Of a stretch of 64,000 bases of DNA, positions 17,921 through 26,316 are shown piece by piece. A model generated the notes under the pieces. It made no database searches and was not told the origin of the DNA. It was given only the letters and a program-made list of their open reading frames with translations. The stretch covers positions 1,426,001 through 1,490,000 of the forward strand of contig NZ_CP096270.1 of the NCBI RefSeq assembly GCF_023204835.1, given 5' to 3'. Positions within the stretch are counted from its first letter, which is position 1. Every line of letters starts with the position of its first letter. Position numbers and translations under genes: made by a program. The DNA is from Salinarchaeum laminariae. Lineage in GTDB: Archaea; Halobacteriota; Halobacteria; Halobacteriales; Salinarchaeaceae.

Positions 17921-19459
17921 ATGTTCGGACACGCACCAGACGACGGCGACGAATCGGACGAGACAGAGTCGAGCTGTGGCTGTGAGGCCGGATCCGGCGA
18001 ATCGGACGGATCTGCAGAATCGCGATCCACGTCGGAAGTCCGCTCTGACGGAGGGGAGCCGAGCGACGAGAGGCGACCCACATCGGAGCTCTGCTCCGAT
18101 GGGGGTATCGACGCCGACGTTCCCGGCGACCCCGGCTCCGCTGGCGGTGCCGGATCGCACCCCAGCTCCGACGACGAGTTCGAGCCCGTGCAGGTATTTC
18201 CGGATAGCACGGAACAGGACCTCCGGCCGGGTGCTGACAGCTGCTACAAGTGCTCGACCTGTGACACGAACTGTCCCGTCGCCGAAGTCGACGACGAGTT
18301 CCCCGGGCCGAAGTTCCAGGGGCCCGAGCAGTGGCGCCTCTCTCGCGACGACGCCCCGGAGATCGACGACTCGATCGACAAATGTTCGAACTGCATGCGG
18401 TGTGATCACGCCTGCCCGACGGACGTGCCGCTGTCTCAGATGCACAACACCGCCCGCGGGCGCTACGTCGACGACCAGCTCTCGAAGCTCTCTATTCAAT
18501 ATCTCCGCAAGAAAATCCTCTCGAACTACGGTCGTCTGGGTCGCCTCGGCTCGCTGTTCCCCCGGACGACCAATTTCGTCATGGGCAACCGCGCAGTTCG
18601 ATGGATCACGGACCGCACGCTCGGCATCACCGACGAGCGGGAGTTCCCCGAGTTCGCGACCCAGACCTTCCGGTCGTGGTGGGACGAACGCGGCGGTGCG
18701 CAGGTCCAGAGCGAGGATCGTCGGGTGGCGTACTTCCACGGCGACTACGCGAACTACAACACGCCTGAGGTGGGCAAGGCGCTCGTCCGCGTCTTCGAGT
18801 CCTTCGGCTACGAGGTCGCCGTGCCTCGCCAGCGCTGCTCCGGGACGCCGATGTTCGCCAACGGGATGCTCGACGACGCGCGGCGGGCCGCGACGGTCAA
18901 CGTCACGGAGTTCGACGCGCTGATCGAGGAGGGCTACGACGTCGTCTGCTCGTGTACCTCCTGCTCGATGGCGCTCAGACAGGAGTACCCCGAACTGTTC
19001 GACATCGACGGTACCGAACGGGTCGCCGCGAACACCTACGACGCCGTCGAGTATCTACGAATTCACGAGGATCTCCGCGAGGAGCTGGCCGACGCGGAGA
19101 CCGACGCCGACGACGAACTGCCTGATCTCGCGTACCACGCGCCGTGCCACGCCAGAAACCAGGGGCTGGCCGAACAGGCCCTCGAGGTCGGTGACGCCGT
19201 CGAGGGCGTCGACGTCGACGACGTCGGTGACTCCTGTTCGGGCATCTCCGGGACCTACGGCTGGAAGAGCAAACACTACGACACCTCGATGGCGATCGGC
19301 GACGAGATGTTCGATCACATGGAAGATTCCGAGGCGGAGACGGGGATGACCGAGTGTCCGACCTGTGCGATGCAGATGGAACACGGCACCGGCTACGACG
19401 TCAGACACACGCTCGAACTGCTCGAGGCGACGCTCGTCGGCGAGGGTGAGGCGTGGTGA
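17921..19459 (+). CDS. glpC: Anaerobic-type glycerol-3-phosphate dehydrogenase subunit C (Fe-S, CCG domains)
   Basis: The product is 512 aa. The ATG at 17921 follows the glpB stop by two bases; a longer frame upstream is glpB read out of frame. Two 4Fe-4S motifs lie at about 108-119 (CYKCSTCDTNCP) and 154-165 (CSNCMRCDHACP). Two cysteine-rich CCG modules follow (CSGTPMF, CSCTSC; then HAPCH, CSGISG, CPTC). These relay electrons to quinone at the membrane. The first 80 residues are an odd acidic Ser/Glu/Asp extension with a repeated unit (TSEVRSDGGEPS, then TSELCSDGGI) not present in bacterial GlpC. Confidence 0.94.
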   Translation: MFGHAPDDGDESDETESSCGCEAGSGESDGSAESRSTSEVRSDGGEPSDERRPTSELCSDGGIDADVPGDPGSAGGAGSHPSSDDEFEPVQVFPDSTEQDLRPGADSCYKCSTCDTNCPVAEVDDEFPGPKFQGPEQWRLSRDDAPEIDDSIDKCSNCMRCDHACPTDVPLSQMHNTARGRYVDDQLSKLSIQYLRKKILSNYGRLGRLGSLFPRTTNFVMGNRAVRWITDRTLGITDEREFPEFATQTFRSWWDERGGAQVQSEDRRVAYFHGDYANYNTPEVGKALVRVFESFGYEVAVPRQRCSGTPMFANGMLDDARRAATVNVTEFDALIEEGYDVVCSCTSCSMALRQEYPELFDIDGTERVAANTYDAVEYLRIHEDLREELADAETDADDELPDLAYHAPCHARNQGLAEQALEVGDAVEGVDVDDVGDSCSGISGTYGWKSKHYDTSMAIGDEMFDHMEDSEAETGMTECPTCAMQMEHGTGYDVRHTLELLEATLVGEGEAW

Positions 19460-19551
19460 CCGTCGTGGGGGGTACAGTCCGATCGCCACGGTGCAGCGAT
19501 CCGATCGCCCCGACGCGGCGGTCCGATCGCTCCGTCGGCCGGCCGGAACTG

Positions 19552-19559
19552 TATTTATT
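19552..19559 (+). promoter_or_regulatory. TATA box of the Orc1/Cdc6-like gene
   Basis: TATTTATT lies about 40 bases before the ATG at 19601 in otherwise GC-rich DNA, which fits a transcript with a very short leader. Confidence 0.6.
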
Positions 19560-19600
19560 GCCGACTGGAAACGACACTGACGACGACTGACTTTCCGACG

Positions 19601-20794
19601 ATGGACCTCAGCGAACGTATCGAACGACGCCAGCTACGGACCCGAGACGAGGAGCGAATCCTCCTCGACCGCTCCCAGCTCAGCCCGACGGTCCACGTCG
19701 AGGAACCGGTGGGCCGCGCGCCGGTGCTGGAGGCGGTTCTGGACGCCGTCGAGCCGGCGTTCGACGGCCGGCTGCCGCCGGAGCTTGCGATCGAGGGGCC
19801 GCCGGGCGTCGGCAAATCCGCCATCGTCCACGCGCTCTATCGCGCGCTCGGCGACGGGCTCGGTACCGCCGGGTCGATCGCGACGAGTACGCGCGGCGGC
19901 CGACCCGAGCGGTGGTTCGCGATCGTCGACTGCCGTCACGCCGGCACCGACTTCAGTTTCTACCGACGGCTGCTCCTCCAGCTCGGTGCCGAGGAGGTGC
20001 CCGCCCACGGCGTCGGCACCGACCGGCTCCGCGAGCGGGTCACCGAGTACGTCTCCCAGCGCGGACAGTGGGCAGTGATCGCCGTCGATCACGTCGAGGA
20101 GGCCGACGATCTCGACGTCGAGGCCGTCCGGGAGCTCCTGGCGCCCGTCGCTGACGCCACCTCGGTGACCTGGCTCGGGCAGTCCCTGGACGTCGACGCC
20201 GAGCAGACCGTCCGGATCGAGCCCTACCGCCACCACGCACTCACCGATCTGCTCTCCCAGCGCTGCTCGCGTGCCGTTCGGACCGACGCGTTCGAGCACG
20301 ACGATCTCCGGGCGGTCGCCGCCCAGCAGGAGGGCAACGCCCACGACGCGCTGGCGGTGGCTCTCGGCGCCGCGCTGTTGGCCGACAACGAGCATGCGGA
20401 CGCGATCGCACGCCCCCACTTCGTCGCTGCCGGCGAGGCGGTTCCCGAGACGACGGTGCATCTCGATCGCGTCCTCGCGCTTCCGGAGAACCGCCGTCGG
20501 GTGCTCGCGACGCTCCTCCAGATCGAGCTCGACCCGACCGTCGCCGAGGCGGCGACCGCCATCGCCGAGCGGACGTCGCTCACGGCGGGGACGGTCCGTC
20601 GCTTCTGCTATGAACTCGCCGACGCTGGCGTGCTCGCTCGCCACGGCGGCCACGCGGACGCTCGCGGCCGGGATCCGAGTCACCTGCGACCGGCGTTCCC
20701 GTGGCTCGCGTTTGCGGGGCTCGACGACGTGCTCACAGTCGACGACGTCGTCGATCGGGTCCGCCAACAGACCGAGCCCACGGTTTCCTGGTGA
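19601..20794 (+). CDS. Orc1/Cdc6-like AAA+ ATPase
   Basis: The product is 397 aa. The N-terminal RDEERILLDRSQLSPTVHVE is a typical lead-in to archaeal Orc1/Cdc6 proteins. The Walker A motif is IEGPPGVGKSAIVHAL near 61-77. The Walker B region reads WAVIAVDHVEEADDL, with the usual catalytic Glu after Asp replaced by His, so hydrolysis may be weak. A C-terminal winged-helix region (RRVLATLLQIELDPTVAEAA onward) would bind DNA. Such proteins normally bind replication origins, but no origin repeats were seen around it. A Cdc6-like regulator or an inactive paralogue is the alternative. Confidence 0.78.
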   Translation: MDLSERIERRQLRTRDEERILLDRSQLSPTVHVEEPVGRAPVLEAVLDAVEPAFDGRLPPELAIEGPPGVGKSAIVHALYRALGDGLGTAGSIATSTRGGRPERWFAIVDCRHAGTDFSFYRRLLLQLGAEEVPAHGVGTDRLRERVTEYVSQRGQWAVIAVDHVEEADDLDVEAVRELLAPVADATSVTWLGQSLDVDAEQTVRIEPYRHHALTDLLSQRCSRAVRTDAFEHDDLRAVAAQQEGNAHDALAVALGAALLADNEHADAIARPHFVAAGEAVPETTVHLDRVLALPENRRRVLATLLQIELDPTVAEAATAIAERTSLTAGTVRRFCYELADAGVLARHGGHADARGRDPSHLRPAFPWLAFAGLDDVLTVDDVVDRVRQQTEPTVSW

Positions 20795-20867
20795 CCATCG
20801 GCCAGAATAACGGTACTCAGTATCGACCCGTCCTCCTCAGCAGCGGCCAACCTGGTGGTGCCACCGA

Positions 20868-22481
20868 TCAGTCATCGCCGTCCTCGCTCTCACTCGACGC
20901 CGGTGGGGCTGCGGTCGCACCCGCGGACAGCTGCTGACGCGTGGAGACGGAGAACTGGCCGACGACGTCGGTGAGTCGGTCGGCCTGACTGTCCAGCGAG
21001 CGGGCCTTGGCTGAGACTTCGCCGATCTCGAGGGCGGTGGATTCGGAGGCGTCCGCGACGCGGTCGGCCTCTCGAGAGGTCTCCGCGGAGACGGTCGCGA
21101 CCCGCTCGATGAGCCCGGCGAGCTCCTCGACGGTCTCGGCCTGGTCGTTGCTCGCGCGGTCGATCTCTCGGACGCTGTCGGAGACGTGTTCGACGCGGTC
21201 GGTGACGGTCACGAGCTCTGCTTCGAGATCGTCGACGGCGTCCGTGGCACCGGCGATCCGGCCCTCGACTGCCTCGATGCCGGCGGCGCTCTCGGTGGCG
21301 CGTGAGCGCAGGGAGTCGATCGTCTCCTGAATCTCGTCGACGGCCTCCTGGATCTCCGCGGAGAGCTCCTGCACCTCGTCCGCGACGACGTCGAACCCGC
21401 CGTCGTCCCCAACGTCCTGGTCGGTTCGGGCGCTCTCGATCGCTGCGTTCAGCGCCAGCATGTTCGTCTGCTGGGCGATGTCGTCGATCAGCTCGATCGA
21501 CTCCGCGATGCGCCGGGCGTCCTCGTTGAGCAGGTCGATCGTGTCCGCGACGGCCGCCGTGTGGTCTTCGGCCTCGTGCATCTGATCGGCGGCGTGGGTC
21601 GCCGTCGAGACGCCGTCGTCGGCGAGGCCGGCGACGCGCTCGGACTCTTCGGCGATCGTGCCGGTCGTCGCGGCGACCTCCTCGATCGTCGCGGAGAGCT
21701 CCCGGACCTCGCCGGCGGCAGCCTGGAGGTCGTCGGTCTGGCGACCGGAGCCCTCGGAGATCTCACGCACGGCCTGGCTCACCGACTCGCTGGCCTCGCG
21801 GATCTCCTGGGCGCTCCCCTGGAGATCGCCACTGGCCTCGTCGACGACGTCGGTGAACCGCTTGACCTGGACGACGGTGCGTTCGAGCTCGGAGAGCATT
21901 CGGTTGAACGATCCAGCTACCTGTGCCATCGCCTCGTGGTCGGTGCGGGCGTCGAGGCGCTGGGTCAGATCGCCGTCGGCACAGGCGTCCATCACCTCGC
22001 TAAAGCGCTCGGCCTCGGCGAGCAACGCGTCGTTGTCGCCCGCGAGCGACTCCCGCTCGTCCGCGACGGACTCGCGTTCGCTTTCGAGTGATTCGATCCG
22101 GGACTCGGTCGTGTCGCGGAGGGTCGAAACCGCGGCGTAGGCGTCGCCGACCTCGTCGATCCGATCGGTCTCGAACGACGCGTCGTCGCCGTCGGCGACG
22201 GCCTCGGTTCTGGCGGTGAGTTGGCGCAGTGACTTGCTCGTCCCGCGACCGAGGACGATCGCGAGCAGGGCGAACGTGAGGAGGGCGACGGCGCCCACGC
22301 CCGCGAACCCGGTGAGAACCGTCTCGGTCGCGACGGAGCCGTCCTGAGCGTCAGCGCGCACGTAGTACGCTGCGCCCCCGACCGCTCCGAGCACGACGAT
22401 CGCAGCGAGCAGCAGCCAGCCGGCGATTGTTCGCCGGTAGCGCCGCCTGAAGAACGTCGGAACGACAGTGTGGAGTGGCAT
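20868..22481 (-). CDS. Halobacterial transducer (methyl-accepting chemotaxis protein)
   Basis: The product is 537 aa. Two membrane helices (about 18-42 and 57-79) are separated by only some 15 residues outside the cell, so there is no sizeable ligand-binding domain. A HAMP region follows (about 80-132), then a long coiled coil and the highly conserved signalling hairpin (IAQQTNMLALNAAIESART near 327). Methylation-type Glu/Gln pairs flank it. It would control CheA from the membrane, sensing an intramembrane or cytoplasmic cue or acting with a partner sensor. No chemotaxis gene or sensor partner is next to it. It is transcribed toward the Cdc6-like gene. Confidence 0.9.
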   Translation of the reverse strand: MPLHTVVPTFFRRRYRRTIAGWLLLAAIVVLGAVGGAAYYVRADAQDGSVATETVLTGFAGVGAVALLTFALLAIVLGRGTSKSLRQLTARTEAVADGDDASFETDRIDEVGDAYAAVSTLRDTTESRIESLESERESVADERESLAGDNDALLAEAERFSEVMDACADGDLTQRLDARTDHEAMAQVAGSFNRMLSELERTVVQVKRFTDVVDEASGDLQGSAQEIREASESVSQAVREISEGSGRQTDDLQAAAGEVRELSATIEEVAATTGTIAEESERVAGLADDGVSTATHAADQMHEAEDHTAAVADTIDLLNEDARRIAESIELIDDIAQQTNMLALNAAIESARTDQDVGDDGGFDVVADEVQELSAEIQEAVDEIQETIDSLRSRATESAAGIEAVEGRIAGATDAVDDLEAELVTVTDRVEHVSDSVREIDRASNDQAETVEELAGLIERVATVSAETSREADRVADASESTALEIGEVSAKARSLDSQADRLTDVVGQFSVSTRQQLSAGATAAPPASSESEDGDD

Positions 22482-22647
22482 GAGAGACGTCTATCTGTTC
22501 CGTTCGTTGCTCGGGCTGCCGTATAATGGTTTGCCGTCGGCTCTACGGGCGAGTCGGCGGTCGATGCTGGCCGTTCCAGTGTAGTGAGAAAACGGGTGAG
22601 TTCGAACGGCCGTATCGACGACCGTAACGGCAGGTTTCCGATGGCCG
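22482..22647 (-). promoter_or_regulatory. Promoter region of the transducer gene
   Basis: This 166-bp gap contains the minus-strand TATA-like sequence ACCATTATAC around 22521-22530, about 40 bases before the transducer start. The sucD stop bounds the other side. No other structure was noticed. Confidence 0.45.
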
Positions 22648-23517
22648 TTACAGCAGGTCTTCTATCGCGCCGGCGACCTGCTCGGGCGTCTCCGCGACCT
22701 CCGCGCCAGCGGCGTTCAGCGCGTCGATCTTCGACTCTGCGGTGCCGGTGCCGCTACCGGAGACGATGGCGCCGGCGTGGCCCATACGTTTGCCCGGCGG
22801 AGCCGTGCGGCCAGCGATGAACCCGACGACGGGCGTGTCCATGTTGGCGCCGATGAACTCAGCGGCCTTCTCCTCGTCCTCGCCGCCGATCTCGCCGCAC
22901 ATCGCGACGGCGTGGGTGTCGGGGTCGGCCTCGAATGCCTCGAGGGCGTCGACGAACGTCGTCCCGATGATCGGGTCGCCACCGATGCCGATCGCGGTGG
23001 ACTGGCCCAGCCCGCGCTCGGAGAGGCTGTCGACGACCTGGTAGGTGAGCGTGCCCGATCGGGAGACGAGGCCGACGTTACCCGACGAGAAGATGTTGCC
23101 GGGGAGGATGCCGAGCTTCGACTCGCCGGGGGTGATGATCCCGGGACAGTTCGGCCCGATGAGGTTCGTGTCGACCTCGCTCAGCCGCTTGCGCACAGCG
23201 GCCATGTCCTGGGTCGGGACGCCCTCGGTGATCGCGACCGCGAGGTCGAGCGGGGAGTCGAGCGACTCCATGATCGCGTCGCCGGCGAACGCCGGCGGGA
23301 CGAAGATGACGGAGGCGTCGGCGTCCTCCTCGCGTGCGGCCTGCTCGACGGTGTCGTAGACCGGAACGCCCTGGACCTCCTGGCCACCGCGGCCGGGGAC
23401 CGCGCCGGCGACGACGTTGGTGCCGTACTCGATCATCTGGCCAGCGTGGAACTTCCCTTCGCCGCCAGTGATACCCTGCACGACGACGCGAGTGTCCTCA
23501 TCTACAAACACGCTCAT
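22648..23517 (-). CDS. sucD: Succinyl-CoA synthetase (ADP-forming) alpha subunit
   Basis: The product is 289 aa, the normal size. The CoA-binding Rossmann domain opens the protein (VVVQGITGGEGKFHAGQMI). The catalytic histidine that carries phosphate is in GKRMGHAGAIVSGSGTGTAE near 243-252. IGPNCPGIITPGESKLGI near 121 is the alpha-subunit signature. With SucC it interconverts succinyl-CoA and succinate with ADP phosphorylation in the TCA cycle. Its ATG overlaps the sucC TGA (ATGA), so the subunits are translationally coupled and made in equal amounts. Confidence 0.97.
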   Translation of the reverse strand: MSVFVDEDTRVVVQGITGGEGKFHAGQMIEYGTNVVAGAVPGRGGQEVQGVPVYDTVEQAAREEDADASVIFVPPAFAGDAIMESLDSPLDLAVAITEGVPTQDMAAVRKRLSEVDTNLIGPNCPGIITPGESKLGILPGNIFSSGNVGLVSRSGTLTYQVVDSLSERGLGQSTAIGIGGDPIIGTTFVDALEAFEADPDTHAVAMCGEIGGEDEEKAAEFIGANMDTPVVGFIAGRTAPPGKRMGHAGAIVSGSGTGTAESKIDALNAAGAEVAETPEQVAGAIEDLL

Positions 23518-24662
23518 GCTTCCACCTCCTGGGCGTACTCGACGGAGCGCTGGACGGCGTCCTCGAGGGTCTGTTCGACGGTGACGAGGCTCTCATCGAG
23601 GATCTCCATACCTTCCTCCCAGTTCGTGCCGGCGAGGCGGACCACGACGGGTTTGGGGATCTCCTCGAACTGGCCGAGCGCCTCGTTGATGCCGCGGGCG
23701 ACCTCGTCGCCGCGGGTGATGCCGCCGAAGATGTTGAACACGACGGCGTCGACGTTCTCGTCGGAGAACACCATGTCGAGCGCGTTGGCGATCCGATCGG
23801 CCTTCGCGCCACCGCCGACGTCGAGGAAGTTGGCGGGCGTGCCGCCGTAGTGATCCACGAGGTCGAGCGTCGTCATGACGAGGCCGGCACCGTTGCCGAT
23901 GATGCCGACGTTTCCGTCCAGGCGGACGTAGTCGAAGCCGTACTCGTCGGCCTTCTGCTCGAGGGGATCGTCGCTTTTGGTCTCCTCCTCGTACTCCGCG
24001 ATCCGGGGCTGGCGGAACAGTGCGTCTTCGTCGACGTTGAAGACGGCGTCCGCGGCGATCACGTCGTCGTCGCTCGTGACCATCAGCGGGTTGATCTCGG
24101 CGTCGGCGCCGTCGTTGTCGTCCCAGAGCTGGTAGAGCGTCTGGAGGACGCTCGCTACGTCGTTCGCAATCTCGCGGTCGACGCCGGCCTCGAAGACGGC
24201 CTTCCGGGCCTGGTAGGGGTGGAGTCCGAAGGCGGGATCGACGTGCTCGCGAACGATCGCGTCGGGGTCCTCCTCGGCGACCTCCTCGATGTTGACGCCG
24301 CCGCGGGTCGAGACCATCGCGACGGGCTTGCCCTCGCCACGGTCCATCGTCACGCCGACGTAGAGCTCGTTGACGAAGTCGACCGCCTCCTCGACGAGCA
24401 CGCGGTCGACGTGGATGCCCTTGAGATCCATCCCGATGATGGAGTCCGCAGCAGCGCGGGCTTCGTCTGCCGTTTCGACGAGTTCGATGCCGCCGGCCTT
24501 GCCGCGGCCGCCGACCTGCACCTGCGCCTTCACTGCGACGGGGTAGCCGATATCCTCGGCCGCAGCGACGACCTCGTCGGCCGTCGACGCGAGCTGGGAG
24601 TCCGGCGTCGGGATCCCGGCGTCGGCGAAGAGCTCCTTCGCCTGGAATTCGTGAAGTTTCAT
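23514..24662 (-). CDS. sucC: Succinyl-CoA synthetase (ADP-forming) beta subunit
   Basis: The product is 382 aa. I chose the start at 24662 because MKLHEFQAKELFADAGIPTP is the standard SucC opening; the 44 codons open upstream are promoter. The ATP-grasp domain is seen in YPVAVKAQVQVGGRGKAGGI near 43-62 and in EINPLMV near 200. The C-terminal ligase-CoA domain has FLDVGGGAKADRIANALD and FNIFGGITRGDEVARGI near 273 and 307. It binds nucleotide and succinate. It is the first gene of the sucCD operon. Confidence 0.97.
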   Translation of the reverse strand: MKLHEFQAKELFADAGIPTPDSQLASTADEVVAAAEDIGYPVAVKAQVQVGGRGKAGGIELVETADEARAAADSIIGMDLKGIHVDRVLVEEAVDFVNELYVGVTMDRGEGKPVAMVSTRGGVNIEEVAEEDPDAIVREHVDPAFGLHPYQARKAVFEAGVDREIANDVASVLQTLYQLWDDNDGADAEINPLMVTSDDDVIAADAVFNVDEDALFRQPRIAEYEEETKSDDPLEQKADEYGFDYVRLDGNVGIIGNGAGLVMTTLDLVDHYGGTPANFLDVGGGAKADRIANALDMVFSDENVDAVVFNIFGGITRGDEVARGINEALGQFEEIPKPVVVRLAGTNWEEGMEILDESLVTVEQTLEDAVQRSVEYAQEVEA

Positions 24663-24801
24663 AGTGAGCGTGTGCGGGAATCCCCGGCGCTCGCAGTTAA
24701 CGGCACCGAAACGTGGGACCGCGTGACTCGGTTCTGCGTGTATCGGCTGGACGTTTGATTGATTCTCAGCGTGGAATTGGATCCCCGACAGCAAACCGTT
24801 T
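24663..24801. promoter_or_regulatory. Upstream region of sucCD
   Basis: This 139-bp stretch precedes sucC on the minus strand and borders a structured repeat element. The AT-richer ACGTTTGATTGATTCTC near 24750-24767 may hold the promoter. No stronger box could be fixed. Confidence 0.35.
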
Positions 24802-25157
24802 GGAAGCCCCCTCCCGCTCGACGCCTCTGGCTCGTTGCGCCCTTCACTCCCTGCGGTCGTTCCAGTGCTTACTTCGCCAGAGGCGTCGAGCGGTCGGCCC
24901 CTTCCAGTCCCACCCGGTAGTGGGTTTCCGGGGTCGAATCCTCATTGGGAGTTTCGGCCCAGTTCGTGCCAGGGATCGGCCGCTGCGACGTCCGATGGAC
25001 TGCCCCACCGTGGCTACGACTGATCGAAACTCAATTCGGGTGGGGTGAAGGGGCCGACCGCTGGTTCGTTCTACCGACGCAAGCACTGGACCGAGCGACC
25101 AGCGGGAGCGAGGGAAGCGCACAGCGAGATAGAACGCACCAACGGGAGGGGGCTTCC
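24802..25157. repeat. Structured inverted-repeat element A (356 bp, nested palindromes)
   Basis: The ends are a perfect 15-bp inverted repeat, GGAAGCCCCCTCCCG at 24802-24816 and its complement at 25143-25157. Inside, CTCGACGCCTCTGGC at 24817-24831 pairs perfectly with 24877-24891. The next block, CGGTCGGCCCCTTC, pairs with GAAGGGGCCGACCG near 25046-25059. Both sides extend this with CCCACCCG/CGGGTGGG. The element can therefore fold into one long branched structure. It has no coding frame with family features. Its outer 22 bases recur in the element at 49044-49147. It could be a MITE-like repeat or a structured RNA. Confidence 0.75.
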
Positions 25158-25205
25158 TAAGCGGTCGCTGTTGCGGTGGGATTGTTGAGACAAGACCTCC
25201 CGTTC

Positions 25206-25820
25206 TCACTCAGCTTCCGGTGCGACGCTCCGAACGAATCCCAGCGTCGCGGGGTTGAACTCGTATCCCGCGCCACACTCCGGACAGTTCGCACGCAGTA
25301 GCTTCCCGTGCTCGAAGCGCTGCCAGAGGTCCTTCTGGAGCCGCTCGATCTCGAGTTGCACCTCGGCGCCACACTGGCCGTTGTTGCAGGGGAAGGCGAC
25401 GTACCAGTTCGGGCTGGAGAGGGTGCCGATGGGCTCGAGTTCGGAGCGCAGCCGGCTGAGGAGGTTGAACACCGTCACCTCGGGGTTCTGCGCGTCGTAC
25501 TGCACACCGTCGGTCCCCTCGACGTAGCCACGGAGGTAATCGTCGTCCTCGACGATCGGGATGATCGGGAGCCCCTTGGCCTTCGCGTAGCCGAGCTCCT
25601 GGTTCACCCAGTAGTCGTCGGCGGCGTCGTCGGTCAGGAGGACGATGACGAGGTCGCTGTTGCGGAGCTGCCCCTCGAGATTCCGGCGAGCGCGACCCGG
25701 TTCGACCTCCTCGCCGGCGAGTGCGACCGTCAGTGGGAGATTGCGTACCGACGAGAGCAGATTCTGCGCGGCGTCGAGATCCGCCGTCGCGTGGGACACG
25801 AAGACGCGGGTTTCCGCCAT
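25206..25820 (-). CDS. TIR-domain protein with C-terminal zinc-binding region
   Basis: The product is 204 aa. Residues 1-135 form a TIR domain: RVFVSHATADLDAAQNLL (box 1), NSDLVIVLLTDDAADDYW, then WVNQELGYAKAKG. Glu75 sits where NAD-cleaving TIR enzymes keep their catalytic Glu. The C-terminal 65 residues carry two cysteine pairs (Cys145/Cys150 and Cys179/Cys182) that could bind zinc, linked by a helix. TIR proteins in prokaryotes often degrade NAD or make cyclic ADP-ribose signals in antiviral defence, but here no effector or sensor partner is adjacent. A role in defence is an inference. Confidence 0.85.
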   Translation of the reverse strand: MAETRVFVSHATADLDAAQNLLSSVRNLPLTVALAGEEVEPGRARRNLEGQLRNSDLVIVLLTDDAADDYWVNQELGYAKAKGLPIIPIVEDDDYLRGYVEGTDGVQYDAQNPEVTVFNLLSRLRSELEPIGTLSSPNWYVAFPCNNGQCGAEVQLEIERLQKDLWQRFEHGKLLRANCPECGAGYEFNPATLGFVRSVAPEAE

Positions 25821-25997
25821 AGCGTGGGATGAGACCCCCGCGCAAATATTTCTTCCGTCGGTGGACTGAAACCGCCGCGAGATGGTCTCTCAGTCGCGAG
25901 TTGCATCGGCCCGCAGACGACCCATTGCCGCGCCCGCCTGGGCTCTGTGACGTCACCGTGGCGAGACGCTTAAGCCCGACCGTGTGAATCACCACCT

Positions 25998-26186
25998 ATG
26001 AGCACGAGGCTCCGGACCCCCGAGGATCGCACCTGCGAGCGCTGTGGCCGCGAGGAGTACTGGGACGAGTCCGACCGCGTCTGGCGGATCGCCTCCGACG
26101 AGAGCGATGAGAAGCAGGTCGGTGATCCCTACTGCATCCACGAGTGGGACATTACGGGCGAGTTCACGCCGATCGACGATGGCTGA
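25998..26186 (+). CDS. HEWD-family small zinc-binding protein
   Basis: The product is 62 aa. It carries CERCG (Cys13, Cys16) and the family signature YCIHEWDITGEF (Cys46, His48, Glu49, Trp50), which gives the family its name. Two Cys and a Cys/His pair could bind one zinc ion. The family is small, conserved in haloarchaea and of unknown function. It is transcribed divergently from the TIR gene, 177 bases away, and separately from the flavoprotein. Confidence 0.88.
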   Translation: MSTRLRTPEDRTCERCGREEYWDESDRVWRIASDESDEKQVGDPYCIHEWDITGEFTPIDDG

Positions 26187-26316
26187 GTGTCGCGGTCGGT
26201 CGTTCCTTTTTCCAATCCGCGGTCGCGCGTCTCTTCTCGGTGCCCGTCCAGTCGCGCATCTGCCGAAACTGACCATCCAACTGGCGTAGACTCACGACGC
26301 ACCCCACTCCGTCCAC

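Noticed and set aside
19561..19600. GACTGGAAACGAC resembling part of a haloarchaeal origin-recognition box
   Set aside because: It is a single partial match with no G-run tail or partner box; repeated oriented boxes would be needed.
24921..24950. tRNA-like T-arm sequence (GGGGTCGAATCCTC)
   Set aside because: No matching acceptor or anticodon arm lies around it; it is part of element A.
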